Positions 1-12,096 of a stretch of DNA of 64,000 bases are shown here, one piece after another. The first letter of the stretch is position 1. Every line of letters begins with the position of its first letter. This DNA comes from Alopecurus myosuroides (lineage: Eukaryota > Streptophyta > Magnoliopsida > Poales > Poaceae). The notes below the pieces were generated by a model. That model was not told where the DNA came from. It did no database searches and saw only the letters and a program-made list of their open reading frames with translations. The stretch is from positions 113,927,392-113,991,391 of the forward strand of contig CM054059.1 of NCBI GenBank assembly GCA_028641055.1. Reading direction: 5' to 3'. A program made the position numbers and the translations under genes.

Positions 1-2694
1 GCAGTAGCGCCACGTCCAGCCGTACCTCCCGCAGGATCGCATGTTTCACGGGTGAGGCCAGTACCGACTAATCTCGCTGGGCCCAAATGTCTGACGGATA
101 ACATCAGGGCTGAGCCTTACCCGGATAAATTCAAGGAACCGGGTAAAGTAGTGAACTACGAGCCAACTATGGATCCCGAAACATGGTTGAGCTGATATGA
201 TATGGCTATGTCGATCCGCAACGTGTCCGAAAACCTTCAAGCCAAGTTCATGTACCTAATGATGTCGGAAGGAGCAGCAAAGTTGTGGTTCAACAATTTA
301 CCGGAAGGATCTATCAAGTCGTGGGGTGAGTTGAAAACTGCGTTTATCAAGCACTTTCACGGAACATGCAGGAAGTTGTTTACTATCGACGATCTGGAAC
401 GGTGTGTACAAAAGAAGGGAGAGTCGGCGCGCAGCTGGGTGCGCCGGGTTATGGAGATATTGTATTCATCTACAGATATTCAGCCGAAAGATGCGTTGCA
501 GGCTATGGCCAAAACAGGCAAGTATACACCTTTAGTGCAGAAATTAACTCGCATGAAATCCAGTCGGAATGCTTCAGAAGTTACAATGGGAGAACTAATG
601 GATGCGTGCAACAAACATGCCGCAACGGATACCACGGAAGAGGACGTTGATGACAAGAAAGCAAAAGCAAATACATGCAATAATGGAAGAACCGGCAATG
701 GATCTACGCCGGGTAACCATGGAGGTAACAATGGGAACAACCAGAACAAGCGCCCGTTCGAGGGGAATTCCGAGTTTGGCGCCAGCACAGAAGCCAGGTC
801 TTCAAGGCCCAGGGCAGAAGGAAATTTCAACGCAGGAAATCATAACGGAGGAAATTATCAAGGGCCACCAAGGCCGGGTAACAACTGGGATATCTTCAGA
901 ATGGAGTGCCCGAAACACAGCAGGAACGGAAGGCCAGCTAACCACTCATTGGAGCAATGTGCGGATTTGCAGAGATGGAAGAACGAGGAAGTGAACAAGG
1001 CTATGCGAGGTGCAGGCCGGGGAGGAGGACCGGGTCCGGGTGGAAACCCGGGCAACGGCCCACCCCCAGCAGGCAACCCGGGAGTTGGGAATCCGGGTAA
1101 TAACCAGGGAGGAGCTGGAGGCTTCCAAGCCAACCCCAAGCAATTGGGCCAATACCACGTTCACACCACAGGAATTTCTAACAAGGATAGAAAGATACTA
1201 AAGAAGGCAGTAAACTCGGTCTCCTCGGCTGTCCCGAGATACCTGAGGTGGTCCGAGCAGGATGTAACGTGGAGCAGAAGAGATCATCCGGAAAGAATAG
1301 AACACCCGGGAGTCCTAGCATTGGTGGTTGCACCACATGTTAATGGTTATGAGCTGAAAAAGGTCTTAATGGACGGTGGAAGCAGCATCAACATCCTATA
1401 TTGGGAAACTTTCTTACGCATGGGTCTCAAGGAGTCTCAGCTACAGAAAAGTTCAACAGTTTTTCATGGAATAGTGTCGGGTCACTCAGCGTGCCCTGAA
1501 GGAAAGATTACCTTGGAAGTTGCTTTCGGAGAATCAAAGGATAATTTCCGGGTGGAGTGGCTCACGTTCGAAGTGGTGAAGTTGCGCAGTCCTTATCACG
1601 CGCTATTTGGGAGGCCGGCTTACACCAAGTTCATGGCCAGGCCGTGTTACGTCTACCTACAGCTAAAGATCCCGGGTCCTAAACAGACCATCACCATACA
1701 TGGGAGCCGGGATATAGCGGCTGAGTGTGACGAAGGAGATGCGGCAATGGAAGAACAAGCCTGTAGAAACGAGGAGCTTAAGTATCATCGGTCTCAAGTA
1801 GACCCGGATGATAGGACAGCGCTGAAGAGGCCAAACACTGAGGATGAGAGAGCAAAATTCAAAGCGGCACAAGATACAAAGATGGTAGCCTTCGTCGAAG
1901 GCGATCCCTCCAAGCAATTTGCTATAGGATCTAACTTGGATGATGAGCAGGAAAAAGCACTTGTGGAGTTTATTCGTTCAAATCAGGATGTGTTCGCTTG
2001 GACGCCTAGCGATATGCCGGGTATCCCTACAGAGCTGGCAGAGCACAGTTTGCACGTTGATCCCAAATCCAGGCCCGTGAAGCAGGGACTGAGAAAGATG
2101 AATGAGGAAAGAAGAAGGGCTATCGGCGAAGAAATCGCTCGGCTGTTGACAGCCGGCTTTATCATGGAAGTATTTCACCCGGAGTGGCTAGCAAATCCGG
2201 TTCTCGTGATGAAAAAGACCAATGAGTGGAGGATGTGCATTGATTATACGAGTCTCAACAAGCATTGCCCAAAGGATCCGTTTGCTCTTCCAAGGATAGA
2301 TCAGATCATAGATGCAGTGGCTGGAAGTGACCTATTATGCTTCCTGGATGCATATTCCGGGTATCATCAGATCAAGCTCAAGAAGGAAGACTGGGAGAAA
2401 ACGTCGTTCATAACCCCTTTTGGAGCCTTTTTTTACAAAACTATGACTTTTGGATTGAAGAACGCCGGCGCAACCTATCAGCGGTGCATTCAGAAGTGCT
2501 TTGAGGACCAAATTGGACGCAACGTTCATGCTTACGTGGATGATGTGGTGATCAAGACCAGGAAAGCAGAGACATTCATTGATGATCTGAAGGAAACATT
2601 CAAGAACCTGAGAAGATACCAGATGAAACTTAACCCGACAAAGTGTGTATTTGGAGTCCCAGCAGGGAAATTACTCGGTTTCATTGTTTCATAG
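1..2694 (+). pseudogene. Tat1 gag, protease and reverse transcriptase block of the gag-pol frame (two stops)
   Basis: The frame is open from position 1 (gag begins upstream), is cut by TGA at 196-198, resumes and ends at TAG 2692-2694. Residues are counted from the Met at 202. Retrotrans_gag similarity covers about 1-110. A Cys/His cluster (CPKH...HSLEQC) lies near 236-253, followed by a Gly/Pro/Asn-rich linker to about 310. The aspartic protease signature LMDGGSSINIL is near 389-399. The reverse transcriptase has CIDYTSLN and the catalytic YVDD at 778-781 (2533-2544). Gag packages the RNA, the protease cleaves the polyprotein and RT copies the RNA. The frame continues past the stop with FIVS before and RGIEANPDKI after it, so the stop is a point change in otherwise normal pol. 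The Met at 202 is not a natural start. Confidence 0.9.
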
Positions 2695-3519
2695 AGAGGG
2701 ATTGAAGCAAACCCGGATAAAATCAAAGCTATCCAGAGTCTGAAAAATCCGGAAAACCTGAAGCATGTTCAGAAGCTCACGGGGTGCGTGGCTGCACTGA
2801 GCCGTTTTATATCAAGACTCGGAGAAAAGGCAATACCCTTGTACCGGCTCTTGAGGAAATCTGATAAATTCGTTTGGGACCAAGAGGCGGATGAGGCATT
2901 CGAGGCACTAAAAAAGCAACTATCTGAGGCGCCAGTCCTAGCAGCTTCGGGTCCTAAAGAGCCCATGTTACTATACGTTGCAGCGGGGCCCCGGGCGGTT
3001 AGCGCAGTGGTTGTCGTTGAGCGCAAGGAGGATGGAAAAGATCACCCGGTCTAGAGGCCGGTTTATTACGTCAGTGAGGTATTATCAGAAGCAAAGCAGC
3101 GCTACCCGCATTGGCAGAAGTTGGTTTTCGGGGTCTTCATGGCCAGCCGGAAGTTGAAACCGTATTTTCAGGAACACCCCATAACAGTGGTTAGCTCTAT
3201 ACCAATGTCGGATATCATCAGAAACTCGGATACAACAGGCAGAATAGCCAAGTGGGCGATCGAGATGGGAGATTATCACATCAACTACGAGCCTAGGTCA
3301 GCAATCAAATCTCAAGCTCTAGTTGATTTCATTAACGATTGGACTCACACAGGCATGCCCACAATGACTCCAAGTTCCGAGTCTTGGATAATGCACTTTG
3401 ATGGCTCCAAGGAGTACGAGGGATCAGGAGCTGGAGTGGTACTCACATCACCTAAAGGAGACAAATTGAGCTATGTATTGCAGATTCACTTTGATTGTTC
3501 CAACAACGTGGCCGAGTAA
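2695..3519 (+). pseudogene. Tat1 RT connection and Ty3-type RNase H, start of second RNase H (two stops)
   Basis: This block stays in the same frame as the preceding one. It encodes the RT thumb/connection region (from RGIEANPDKI) and the Ty3 RNase H, including LYVAAG, RPVYYVSEVL and the region near SRKLKPYF. It is cut by TAG at 3052-3054 between DHPV and RPVYYV, and by TAA at 3517-3519. At 3385 a second RNase H begins with MHFDGSK, whose Asp is the first catalytic residue. The RNase H would degrade the RNA template during reverse transcription. Only the stops break it; no frameshift is seen. Confidence 0.85.
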
Positions 3520-5175
3520 GAGGCATTATTGCATGGATTGAAGATAGCCAAGGAGATGAACATTAAGAGGATACGATGCTATGGGGACTCGGATCTTGTG
3601 GTACAGCAGGTCTCGGGAACTTGGGATAGAAAAGATGCAACTATGGCAGCATACCGCAGAGAGGTGGACCGGGTTGCCGGGTGCTTTTCCAGGTATGAGG
3701 TGGAGCATGTAGATAGAAGAAAAAACGAGGCAGCAGATACACTTGCCAGACTCGGCTCGCGCAGAGAGCCGGTTCCACCCAATGTGTTCCTGGACGAGCT
3801 ATGGCGGCCATCAGTTAAAACCGAGTCTGAGGAAGAACTGGCTAACAAAGACCCGGATTTGGAGCTCGTGGCCACAATACGCACTGTTCCCGAGTGGACA
3901 GAACCGTTTCTGGCTTACCTATCACGGGGCGAGTTACCACAGCAAGAGGTACTAGCAAGGCAAATTTTGAGGCGAGCAAAAGGTTATTCCATCATCAATG
4001 GGGAGCTATATAAAAGGAGCGCTGCAGAAGTATTTTTGCGCTGTGTAGCATCAGAAGAAGGCCGGCAAATCCTGAAAGAGATCCACGAAGGCGACTGTGG
4101 GCATCACGCATCCACAAGGTCCCTTGTGGCCAAGGCATATAGGCACGGTTTCTTCTGGCTCACAGCTTTAGCAGATGCGGAACGCTTGGTGGCAAGGTGC
4201 GACGGATGCCAAAGGTACGCCCGCCAAATCCATGTGCCGGCTATGGAGTTGCAAACAATTCCTTTGACCTGGCCTTTCGCCGTCTGGGGTATGGACATGG
4301 TTGGCCCCTTTCACATGTCACCTTGCAAAAAGACACATCTCCTGGTGGCTATCGATAAGTTTACCAAGTGGGTTGAAGTTATGCCAGTTACCAATTGTGA
4401 AGCGATTACGGCAGTTAAGTTCCTGAAAAGGATTATCTACCGGTTCGGGTATCCTCACAGTATAATTACCGACAATGGAACCAACATGTCCCTTGGCGAG
4501 ATGGAGAAATTTTGTGGCAATAACGGAATCCGGCTTGATATAGCCTCCGTAGCTCATCCACAAGCCAATGGACAAGTGGAGAGGGCGAATCAGGAGTTAC
4601 TTCGTGGATTAAAGCCACGATTGCGAGTCCCATGTATCAGAGCTGCTGGAGCATGGGTTGAGGAGTTACCTTCAGTGGTTTGGGGTATCAACACTACACC
4701 TAACAGATCTACTCAGATGACACCGGTTTTTATGGTTTATGGTGCAGAAGCGGTGCTGCCGAGTGATATCATCCATGACTCACCTCGAGTATCGGCTTAC
4801 GTTGAGGTGGAGAACGAAAAGACCCGACAGGACGCCGTGGATATGTTAGAGGAACACAGGGAACAAGCTTTGGAGAGATCAGCCATATACCAACAGGATC
4901 TGAGGAGATATCACAGCCGGAGAGTCAAAACCCGGGTCTTCGAGGAAGGAGACCTGGTTCTACGCCTGGTCCAATCAAAGGAAGGAAAACACAAGTTATC
5001 CCCACCATGGGAGGGACCGTTCATCATAAGGCGGAATCTGCACAATGGATCATATTACTTGGTAGATGCAAGGGAAGAGTCGGCCACGGTTAACGACACC
5101 GCTCATACCACTTCATCTATGCAAGAGAGAGAAAGACCTTGGAACGTAGCTCAGCTGCGTCCCTACTATACCTAG
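3520..5175 (+). pseudogene. Tat1 second (plant-type) RNase H and integrase block
   Basis: The frame is unbroken from 3520 to the stop at 5173-5175. The second RNase H continues with EALLHGL, YGDSDLVVQQ and NEAADTLARLG, supplying the remaining acidic catalytic positions. The integrase follows: an H2C2 zinc-binding module (GHHASTR... with CDGCQRY), then the DDE core with Asp in GMDMVGP, Asp in TDNGTNM and Glu in NGQVERANQE, then a C-terminal region ending RPWNVAQLRPYY. Integrase would join the cDNA to host DNA. Integrase and all catalytic residues look intact here, but the stop upstream at 3517-3519 separates it from the rest of the polyprotein. Confidence 0.9.
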
Positions 5176-6319
5176 TTTAGACCAGACTTACAAGTGAAAT
5201 TACACGATGTAACAGGCAGCAGGTTTCAGATGCACTCTTTTCCTATCCAGGGTACCTAAGGGGATTGGAGGGTTTTTAATGAGGCGGCTTGCTGACCTAA
5301 CTTTTCTCATATCAATAAAGAGATGGTTAAACAATATATTGTTTCCTTTTCATGTGTTTTTTTATCAAGTTTTTTATCTCTGTTGTGTTTTTATTTTCTT
5401 CTTCCAGGTAAGTATTATTTATTGTTCTTAGTACATTAGTTTCTTTAGTAAACTGCATATATTTTAGGTCTTGGGGGCTGATTGCTTGAATAGCACAGTT
5501 ACAAACTCAAAGACCCGGCCATGATGCTTATGAGTTATAAGGGCCGATTACTTGCAAACAAGTACGGATGCAAGCTTATAACCGGACAAAGGAGCCAAAC
5601 TTTCTTGACTTTTCTTACTTAAGCTCGATGTGACTCGCACTAAAGTGGCATGATTCGCTAGCGTATGATTACAATCAGTCATGATGCCCAATGGGACTTG
5701 CCTGACCATGTCTTCATACAGCTATAGCAACATGATTATCCACGCGAAATCCGGCTTACAGTACAAGAGAGTCAAAAGGGTCATCTAAACCACAAGTTAT
5801 GCAGAGTACAAGGTTAATAACCGGAAACTCAAAGTTTATTAAGCATAACTTCAACACCTATGTGAAACGGCTCTAGTTTTCGGCTTAGCATGTAACAATT
5901 TGTTCCTTTTGAAACACCCAACAACCCAGACTCGGAATTTCGGGCCTTGGGGACTTGGGAATTTGAAAATAGAAACAAATTATCCAGCTATTCAGCTCAA
6001 AAACCAGAAAATCCGAGTCTTGGGGACTTGGGGACTTAGAAAAAAAGTCCACCAGGCAAAACCCACGAAACCCGGAAACTGAGTCTCACAATAGGCACCA
6101 TAGCAGAAAGCCAGAAAACCAAGGATGAAAAAGCCCAAAATTAAGGAATATCAAATTCAAGCAAAAGGCCAGAAGGGCCACGAGATATATTAAGGTATCA
6201 AAATGTATTACAAGCCACGATAGTAGTATCATAAAGCGCACAAGCACGCTATCAAAAAGAATAATTATTTTACAGGAACATTGGCCGAATGAGGTACTGA
6301 GACGGCATCGGTCAAGAGT
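5176..6319 (+). other. Tat1 untranslated region between pol and antisense gene
   Basis: No convincing gene is seen. The stretch is AT-moderate and holds repeated purine-rich motifs resembling polypurine tracts: TTGGGGGCTG near 5473, and GGGGACTTGGG-type repeats near 5948 and 6014. Such motifs are common in the 3' regions of Tat elements. The short open frame at 5900-6082 spans these repeats and does not look coding. Confidence 0.6.
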
Positions 6320-7008
6320 TTACTCGGCCTCCTGGGTTGGGTCGACAGCCTTGCCCTTGTTTTCCGGGTCTTGGTCTTGGGTTTGCTCCTCGGAGACCTT
6401 CCTAGTGCTGTCACCCGGATTCGCAGTATCAGGGCGAACAGGCGGGCGGCCAGCCGGCATAGAGGAGGAGGGCGCTAACTCCAACTCGGCTTTCCTCTTC
6501 GCGGCTTCCTCCCTCTTCTTGGCCGATTCAGCATTCCACTTCTCCAAGATATCGAAGGGCAAAGGCATATCTTCCTTCACAGGTTTATCCGCGGCGTCGT
6601 ATGGAGTTACATATCTATTCAGGTCCAGAGTGTCGGCAAGAGTAGTTGCCGAGTGACGCACCTCAGTCTGTACAGCTTTGAAGTCCTTGGCGACGAACCT
6701 GGAGCCATCGGCCTTGAACTCTGGAAACCCGGCCACCAGTTTTGCTGGCTCAAGTTTTGGAAAGTAAGCTTTAGCCAGCATAAGACCCCGGGTCATCCCA
6801 ACCCGGCATGCCGAGCGTTTCCAGAGCTCAATCCATGCGGGGACAGTAGAGCAGGCATGGATCAGGGTTTCCATACCCGGATATCCCTCAGTCGGCCACT
6901 GTATGGTGTCCAGGATCCATTTAGTGCCGGCGCAGAATCTCCGGAGCACAGTCCTTAAAATTTTCACCTTCTGGATATCATCTTCTTCTTCGGGCGCAAG
7001 GTTAGCGC
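6320..7008 (-). CDS. Tat1 antisense gene, terminal exon
   Basis: The exon begins after the acceptor TTTGCAG at 7009 and reads GANLAPEEEDDIQKVKIL, then stays open to the stop at 6320. Its N-terminal half is helix-rich with many Leu and Trp residues. Its C-terminal quarter is charged and Lys/Glu/Ala-rich (AKKREEAAKRKAELEL), then Pro/Ser/Gln-rich. It corresponds in position to the last exon of the antisense gene in Tat2 (ending at 28037). Function is unknown. Confidence 0.6.
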
Positions 7009-8642
7009 CTGCAAAGTAAACAGTAAAAGGTTATGACAAAATATTCCGAGTATCATGAATCAAGAAAAAACCGAGTCACGAACCAGCAAGTAACAGTATC
7101 TCACCAAGAAGGACACGATAAGTGTCAGCAACTTGGGCTGATAGATTCTTCAGCGCAGCCTGAAAAGTGGTGTACTTCTTCTTGTACTTCGCGACATCCT
7201 TGTTAAGCGTTTCCACCTCAGCCTCAAGCGCCTCTCGCAGCCGTACTTCAGTCTCCAGGAGTTGATTGGTCTTGGCCAAAATTTCCTCGGTCCGGGCCAT
7301 TTGTGCCTATAAGGGACGGAAAGATAAAGTTTAGTCGGATATCATAATAACCCAAGTATCCAAGAGGTAGTACCAAGTACAACTTCGACAAGTTATACTC
7401 GGAACTTGGGGACTAGATGGATACTATGAAATACCAATCAGTATTACCTGATGTTCAGCAGCCATGCGATCCAACATATTGTTCTCTGTGGCCTTCAGGG
7501 CGAGGAGGGCGCTCATCATCTGGTCGAAGAAATGATTACCCGGGTCGGAAGACCCGGGATCCTAGTTACTCGGAGACCGAGCTCTTGCCTTGGCAGGGGA
7601 AGGCACCCGAGTCGCTCGAGTGTCGGAATTCAGCTCGCCTCCCCCTGTGCCCAGGATTGTGACCTCTTCGTCCTCATGCGCGTGCGAGGCTATTGGATAC
7701 TCGGCTTCTCGATCAGCCGGGTTCTTCGGTGGCACTTGCTCCCCCTTGCAGCCAGCCGCAGCCATCGTGTCATCAATCGGGTTCTCTTTGCCCGGGTCAT
7801 CAGTTTCCATGTCGTCCTGGTCACTGATAGTGACCTTGGCCCTGAGAATGATACGAGTAAGCGGTTAGTACGTAGCTAGAGAAAATTATGGATGAGTATT
7901 AGAACAGCAAGAGAAGAACCTTACCCGGAGTTCACCACGAAGTCTGAGGGGAATTCGCTGCTGGACCCGGAAGAAGCTGACAAAGATTGAGAAAGTGAGA
8001 CGCAGAGTCGTCCCGCTAAGGGGTGATTGGGAGAAGGAAATCTCTGATACTCGGGATGAGGTTGTGAAGTACCGGCGCGCTGAGCCGGAGATGGTGGGAT
8101 ACCCGGGTTGAGCATGGCGTCACCCGGAGTGTTCCGGGTCACCCTGCGCTTGATCAGGGGTGGTTCCTTCAAGTATGACCAGTCGGATAGTTTACGGTTT
8201 AGCTCGCACATATTAGTGAAGGAGTATGGTTTGGAGGCAAGGGAATAATATGGGACCTTAAAGACAACCCCTCGCGGTTTCCTCTTAGCTCCGACCTCGG
8301 TGACCGGTTCAGCTTCGCTCTCGTCACTCTGTGTTTCTACCCCATCCTCCGGGTCTTCTTTCTCTTACTTATCCTCCAGCCCTGAGTCACCGATGAATAC
8401 AGTCGGAAAACAGGAAGTGTGGGGCGACAAGTTAGCAGGAATTGGGTTGGGTAAAAACCCGGAATGTACCTTCCTCCGAGTCAGCTGCCTCTTCATCTTC
8501 TTCTGGGTCTCCGGAGGAAGGGGAGGTCTTGATATTCCAGAAAGAATTATCAGCCTGAGGTAAAGGCATAAAAGTAAGAGTTGGTGATTGTATCAAGCGT
8601 AAGTGCAAGGATGAAAGTGGAAGTATAAGTGCCGGATCTTAC

Positions 8643-9581
8643 CGCGGGAGCCGGATTCTCGCGTGTGTCTGGATCTAACCCGGCAATGTTCCAGATCACG
8701 TCCAACTTCTCCGTCAAGAAACCCTTGATGGTCTTGTTAGTATCGCCGGCTGGGTAATTCTTCGAGGAATATCGGAGCGCGTCCGTGACGTGCCCCTAGT
8801 AGTCACACATCAGCTTGGCGCGAATGTCGTTGGGCTGGATCCGGAAGTCCACCCATGTCTTAACCAAGTTAAGCCCAAGGAGGCCTTGGGCAGAAAGAAC
8901 GGCTATTTTTGATAGAAGGGGCTGGATGGCTTCCCTGTCCGATTCAGGGGGGAAAGCATTGAAAGTATCGGAAAGATCTAAGAGACCCTCCGAGTAACCC
9001 GGCAGTTTCCTCTCGCCGGGTGGGGAGGTATCCCGGCAATAGAAGAAGGACAGCTGCCAATGCTTAACATGTGTGTTAAGATTTAGAGTCGGCATGGGAG
9101 AGTTTTTGCGGCGTTGGATGGAAACCCCGTCGCAGGCCAAAAGGGCCCCGTCACCGCTTTCGCGGCACGGTTTACATTGGAAAAGCTCGATAAATAAAGC
9201 CAGATTTGGCGGGATGCACAAGTAGGACTCGCAGAGGACTATAAAGTGGGTTATGTTCAACATAGAGTTAGGCCCTATGTCGAACACCCGGAGGCCATAG
9301 TGGCTGAGGACTTCACGGAAGAAAGAGTGACCCGGGGGGCGAAACCCCCGGATCACGTGCTCGACAAAGCATATTACGTCGTTGGCATTGGGGGTAGGCC
9401 GGGTCTCGTCACCCGGAACCCTCCAATGAATCTCCTTCTGAGGAGGGAGGATGCCTCACTCGGCCAGTTCTTCCAGTTTGGCCTGAGTCACGGAAGACCG
9501 CGCCCAATTGGCGGATATGGACTGGGTCGTCCTTGTTTTTGCCGGCAGTTTCCCTTTGTTCCTAGGAGCCATTGGTTCGGT
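8643..9581 (-). pseudogene. Tat1 antisense gene, main domain exon (PF04195-like)
   Basis: After the ATG at 9572 the frame starts MAPRNKGKLPAK, a basic stretch, meets TGA at 9456-9458, and then continues openly through a conserved block (SHYGLRVFDIGPNSM, ITHFIVLCESYLCIPPN, HWQLSFFYCRDT) to TAG at 8796-8798. Past that stop, coding continues as GHVTDALRYS to a donor at 8643. The block matches the corresponding exon of the second Tat element (29737-31140) in layout: a helix-rich region with 'LRHY', 'PPNS' and 'W...FFY' positions. Product and partner are unknown; the family name reflects only its occurrence in Gypsy elements. Confidence 0.7.
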
Positions 9582-10324
9582 CTGCAAAATACAAAGCAAA
9601 GTGCACAAAACATTAAGACTCGGTAATTATAAATTATCCGAGTATCACTAGACAGAGCGAAAATTACAAACTATCCGGGTATTGACGAGCAGTGCGAAAA
9701 TTATTGGATACCTACGTATCGGCAGGCAGTTATGAAAAAAGGTTGATTGCCTATGTGTCTAGTGCAAGTAAAAGAACCGAAAGTGGTGGATTTTCCGGGT
9801 GTCAAGAGCAGCCGCGGAAGTTTGGGCGAACTGCATCCAGATTGGAAATTTTGTGGATGATTTCGTTGAGAAATTAACGATTACAAGCGATAGGGGAGTG
9901 ATGTGTGGTCATCTATTAAGCGATTGAACAAACTAGGATGGAGCTATGCGGCCTAATCCGGCGTGAAGCAAGAAATGGCCCGCGGGCGGACCTAGATCTA
10001 ATCTAGGTCAAACGGAGAGATTAGAAACTGAATCAATGGGAGTAAGGAGCTTACCGGTGTGGATTGGAGGAGGGCACGACGGCGGCAGATGGCGCATTCG
10101 TGGTGTCCCCTAGCGACTCCCGGCGGGAAGGTCGCGGGCGCGGCGGCGGAGACTGGTGGCGGCGCGGGGAGAACCGTGGAAGAGCGCAGCTGGCGGCGGC
10201 TTTGCTCCGGCGGCGTGCACGAGGTCTCCGTGGTGGCGCTCTGTGAGCTCGGACGAGGAAGCACTGGTGAGGAAGAAGGAGATGGAAGAAATGAGCTGTT
10301 AAGCTAGGTTACCCCCTAGGGCGT

Positions 10325-10334
10325 CTATTTATAG
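10325..10334 (-). promoter_or_regulatory. TATA box of the Tat1 antisense gene
   Basis: On the minus strand the sequence reads CTATAAATAG, a canonical plant TATA box, about 25-35 bp upstream of the inferred leader exon. The same 10-mer occurs at the matching place in Tat2 (31312-31321), which supports a real, element-borne promoter. Confidence 0.75.
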
Positions 10335-10339
10335 ATGCG

Positions 10340-10721
10340 GGTGGGGAAACCTAGGCCGGCGAGCGGGAACCGAAAATTTCAGGATAAGAGATACCCGTCC
10401 TGATTTTCTGGGATACGCGTTAAGTGCTGGACGAGATATCCGGAATGGATAGGAAGCAAATCTCTTCCGCGATATCTGGACCAATTAACAAGTGAAATAG
10501 GCCGGATCTTTGGTATTCTCATTAGGGCGTTGACCCGGAAAAGTAAAAGATGGATTCAGAGGAAACCGGATTATTATATGGACCACCGATGGAGTTAGGC
10601 CTAGCTGTTTATCAAAGCAACTTAACCCGGTCTCTATAAATTTGTATGTTTGTTATTTTTGCAGGGAATAGCATGCGCCTCAAGGAGGATCCCGTGAAGC
10701 CCAAGCTATTCTGGGGACTAC
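10340..10721 (+). other. Tat1 region between antisense promoter and LTR, with polypurine tract
   Basis: No gene is seen. It contains the promoter-proximal DNA of the antisense gene and ends with a purine-rich stretch (CTGGGGACTA, 10711-10720) directly before the LTR start. This tract would prime plus-strand DNA synthesis. Confidence 0.6.
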
Positions 10722-11208
10722 TGATGGAGGGATGATAACCCGGTAGGCTAACGCCAAGAAGTAACTCGTCCCAAAGGACGCTGCGCAAGACCCGGCTTAT
10801 GGAAAGGGAGCTTCTAGAAGGCCCAGTAGTGTAAGCCTCTTAACCCGGATTGTGGGTTCCGGTAAGGAAGTTTAGGGTTTGCAAGTGGTGTCCGGGTAGG
10901 ATTCAGAGTACGCCTTGGATAGTAAGCCAGGGGATCCGGGCACCATATAAGCTGGCCCCTAGGGTTAGATCGACGGGTACACAAGAGACACAAGTTTACG
11001 AGATAGAGATCGTGAGATATCGAGTATCCATTGTAACACGAGTATTGAGGTAGTATATTCAGATCATAGACTCGGCGACTTGATTGCCGGCTACCAGATC
11101 GTATATCACCATGGTTTCCCTTGAGCTAAACCCTCTCCCAAACACCAGAGTCGATTTTCCCCAAGACAAGTTACCCCCGGTAACGTCTGCCGTGATTATC
11201 CCACGACA
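10722..11208 (+). repeat. Tat1 3' LTR (487 bp)
   Basis: It starts TGATGGAGGG after the purine-rich tract and ends CCACGACA. A TATA-like ATATAA lies at 10945-10950. The end was placed where homology to the Athila-like LTR (16460 onward) begins at the next base. The Tat2 LTR (31715-32252) has the same layout, with a TATA box in its middle and an end in CGACA. Confidence 0.8.
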
Positions 11209-12081
11209 CACCCCCCCGTAACTCCAACTAATGCACCCATCACCCCACACACGCTCTCAAGAACTAGATTGATCAAAGCTAGCAAATAAGAACGGGGTAC
11301 ATAAGATACATCTACTCAAATAACTCAAGAGAAAAAATTGTAATCTCAGATTCAATAACTCATAGAAAAGATCCACCACATAGGAATTACAACGTTGCCC
11401 GTAATCATGTGAGGCAGCTCATACGGATCTAATTAGTGAAGCACATAGAGAGAGAGATACAAGTGCTACTTCCACAAACCCATAGCCCTGGGGTGGACTA
11501 CTCCCTCTTCATGGAGATGTCGATGGAGATGACGTTGGAGGGGTAGGAGATCACACCAGCGACGCCCCGCCGGAGTTTTCCCCCTCCAATCTGGAACTTC
11601 TGGTCTCTGTTTTGGTGTTTCGGTGTTTCGGCGGCCCTCCTCTCCGTAAGGGTACGGGGGACCCTTTTTATAGTCGGTTTTAGGTCAAGACGGAGTCGGT
11701 AAGTCGAAGATGGAAGGAATTGGGGCCACAGGGCCCAAAAGGGGGCCTCTCACGCGGCCAAGGAATCTGGCCGCATGGAGGGTCCTCTTTTGGGCCTCCT
11801 TTCCCAATTCTCGCGGATCCTTCGCCCGCAAGTCTTCTCCTTCCAAGAAAATGACCCCCGCAGATTTTCAGGTGATTTCGCGGAAGTTTGCCCCCTGAAA
11901 CGTCAAAAATATAGAAAACGGGGTTTCTGACAGGCAGGGTTAATTCCATAAAAGTTGGGGGACTTTGTAATTTAACCCCAAAATACTATAAAACATTGAA
12001 TTATACCCTTATATTATGCAATATGTAATAGAAAACCATGTGAAAATATGCAAAATTCATCTATGCATTTTACATGCATCA
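11209..12081 (-). repeat. Athila1 3' LTR, part (interrupted by Tat1)
   Basis: This 873-bp copy aligns along its whole length with 16460-17331. I count roughly 30 differences by eye, near 96-97% identity. Its TG end is at 12081 (minus strand). The other end is not natural: alignment starts at the base after the Tat1 LTR. Confidence 0.88.
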
Positions 12082-12096
12082 ACATCCCCAAGCTTA
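12082..12096 (-). promoter_or_regulatory. Athila1 polypurine tract
   Basis: Minus-strand AAGCTTGGGGATGT sits immediately before the LTR start TGATGCATG. The same AAGCTTGGGGATG motif precedes the LTRs at 36753 and (as GGCTTGGGGATG) 39113, so it is the plus-strand primer site of this group. Confidence 0.75.

Larger units (their letters stand above)
6320..10300 (-). pseudogene. Tat1 antisense gene (spliced, with PF04195-like domain), broken by stops
   Basis: An intron-containing gene runs opposite to gag-pol. A TATA box at 10325-10334 precedes a leader exon (about 10300-10055, donor CG|GTAAGC). The next exon starts at 9581 after TTTTGCAG, with a good ATG at 9572. Further exons with GT-AG borders include 8643-9581, a segment ending at 7925, 7448-7841, 7105-7306 and 6320-7008. 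The 8643-9581 exon encodes a region like Pfam PF04195 ('putative gypsy type transposon'); the 7105-7306 exon is heptad-rich, coiled-coil-like. In-frame stops occur at 9456-9458 (TGA), 8796-8798 (TAG) and 7562-7564 (TAG). Antisense genes are known in Tat-lineage elements; their function is unknown. Exact exon borders are predictions. Confidence 0.7.
1..11208 (+). mobile_element. Tat1: Ty3/Gypsy LTR retrotransposon, Tat lineage, 5' part outside window
   Basis: The element runs from inside gag at the window start through pol (to 5175), a 1.1 kb untranslated stretch, an antisense gene region (6320 to about 10300), a purine-rich tract and a 3' LTR ending at 11208. The Tat assignment rests on a second, plant-type RNase H domain between the Ty3 RNase H and the integrase, and on the long 3' region with an antisense gene; both are known hallmarks of this lineage. 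Just after the LTR end (CCACGACA), sequence homologous to the interior of another element's LTR begins, so Tat1 is nested in the LTR at 11209-12081. The expected 5-bp target duplication, beginning CACCC at 11209, cannot be verified because the left flank is outside. Four in-frame stops make it non-functional. Confidence 0.9.

Noticed and set aside
480..1164. Minus-strand open frames over Tat1 gag
   Set aside because: They are shadows of the GC-rich Gly/Pro/Asn linker of gag, with no motif of their own.
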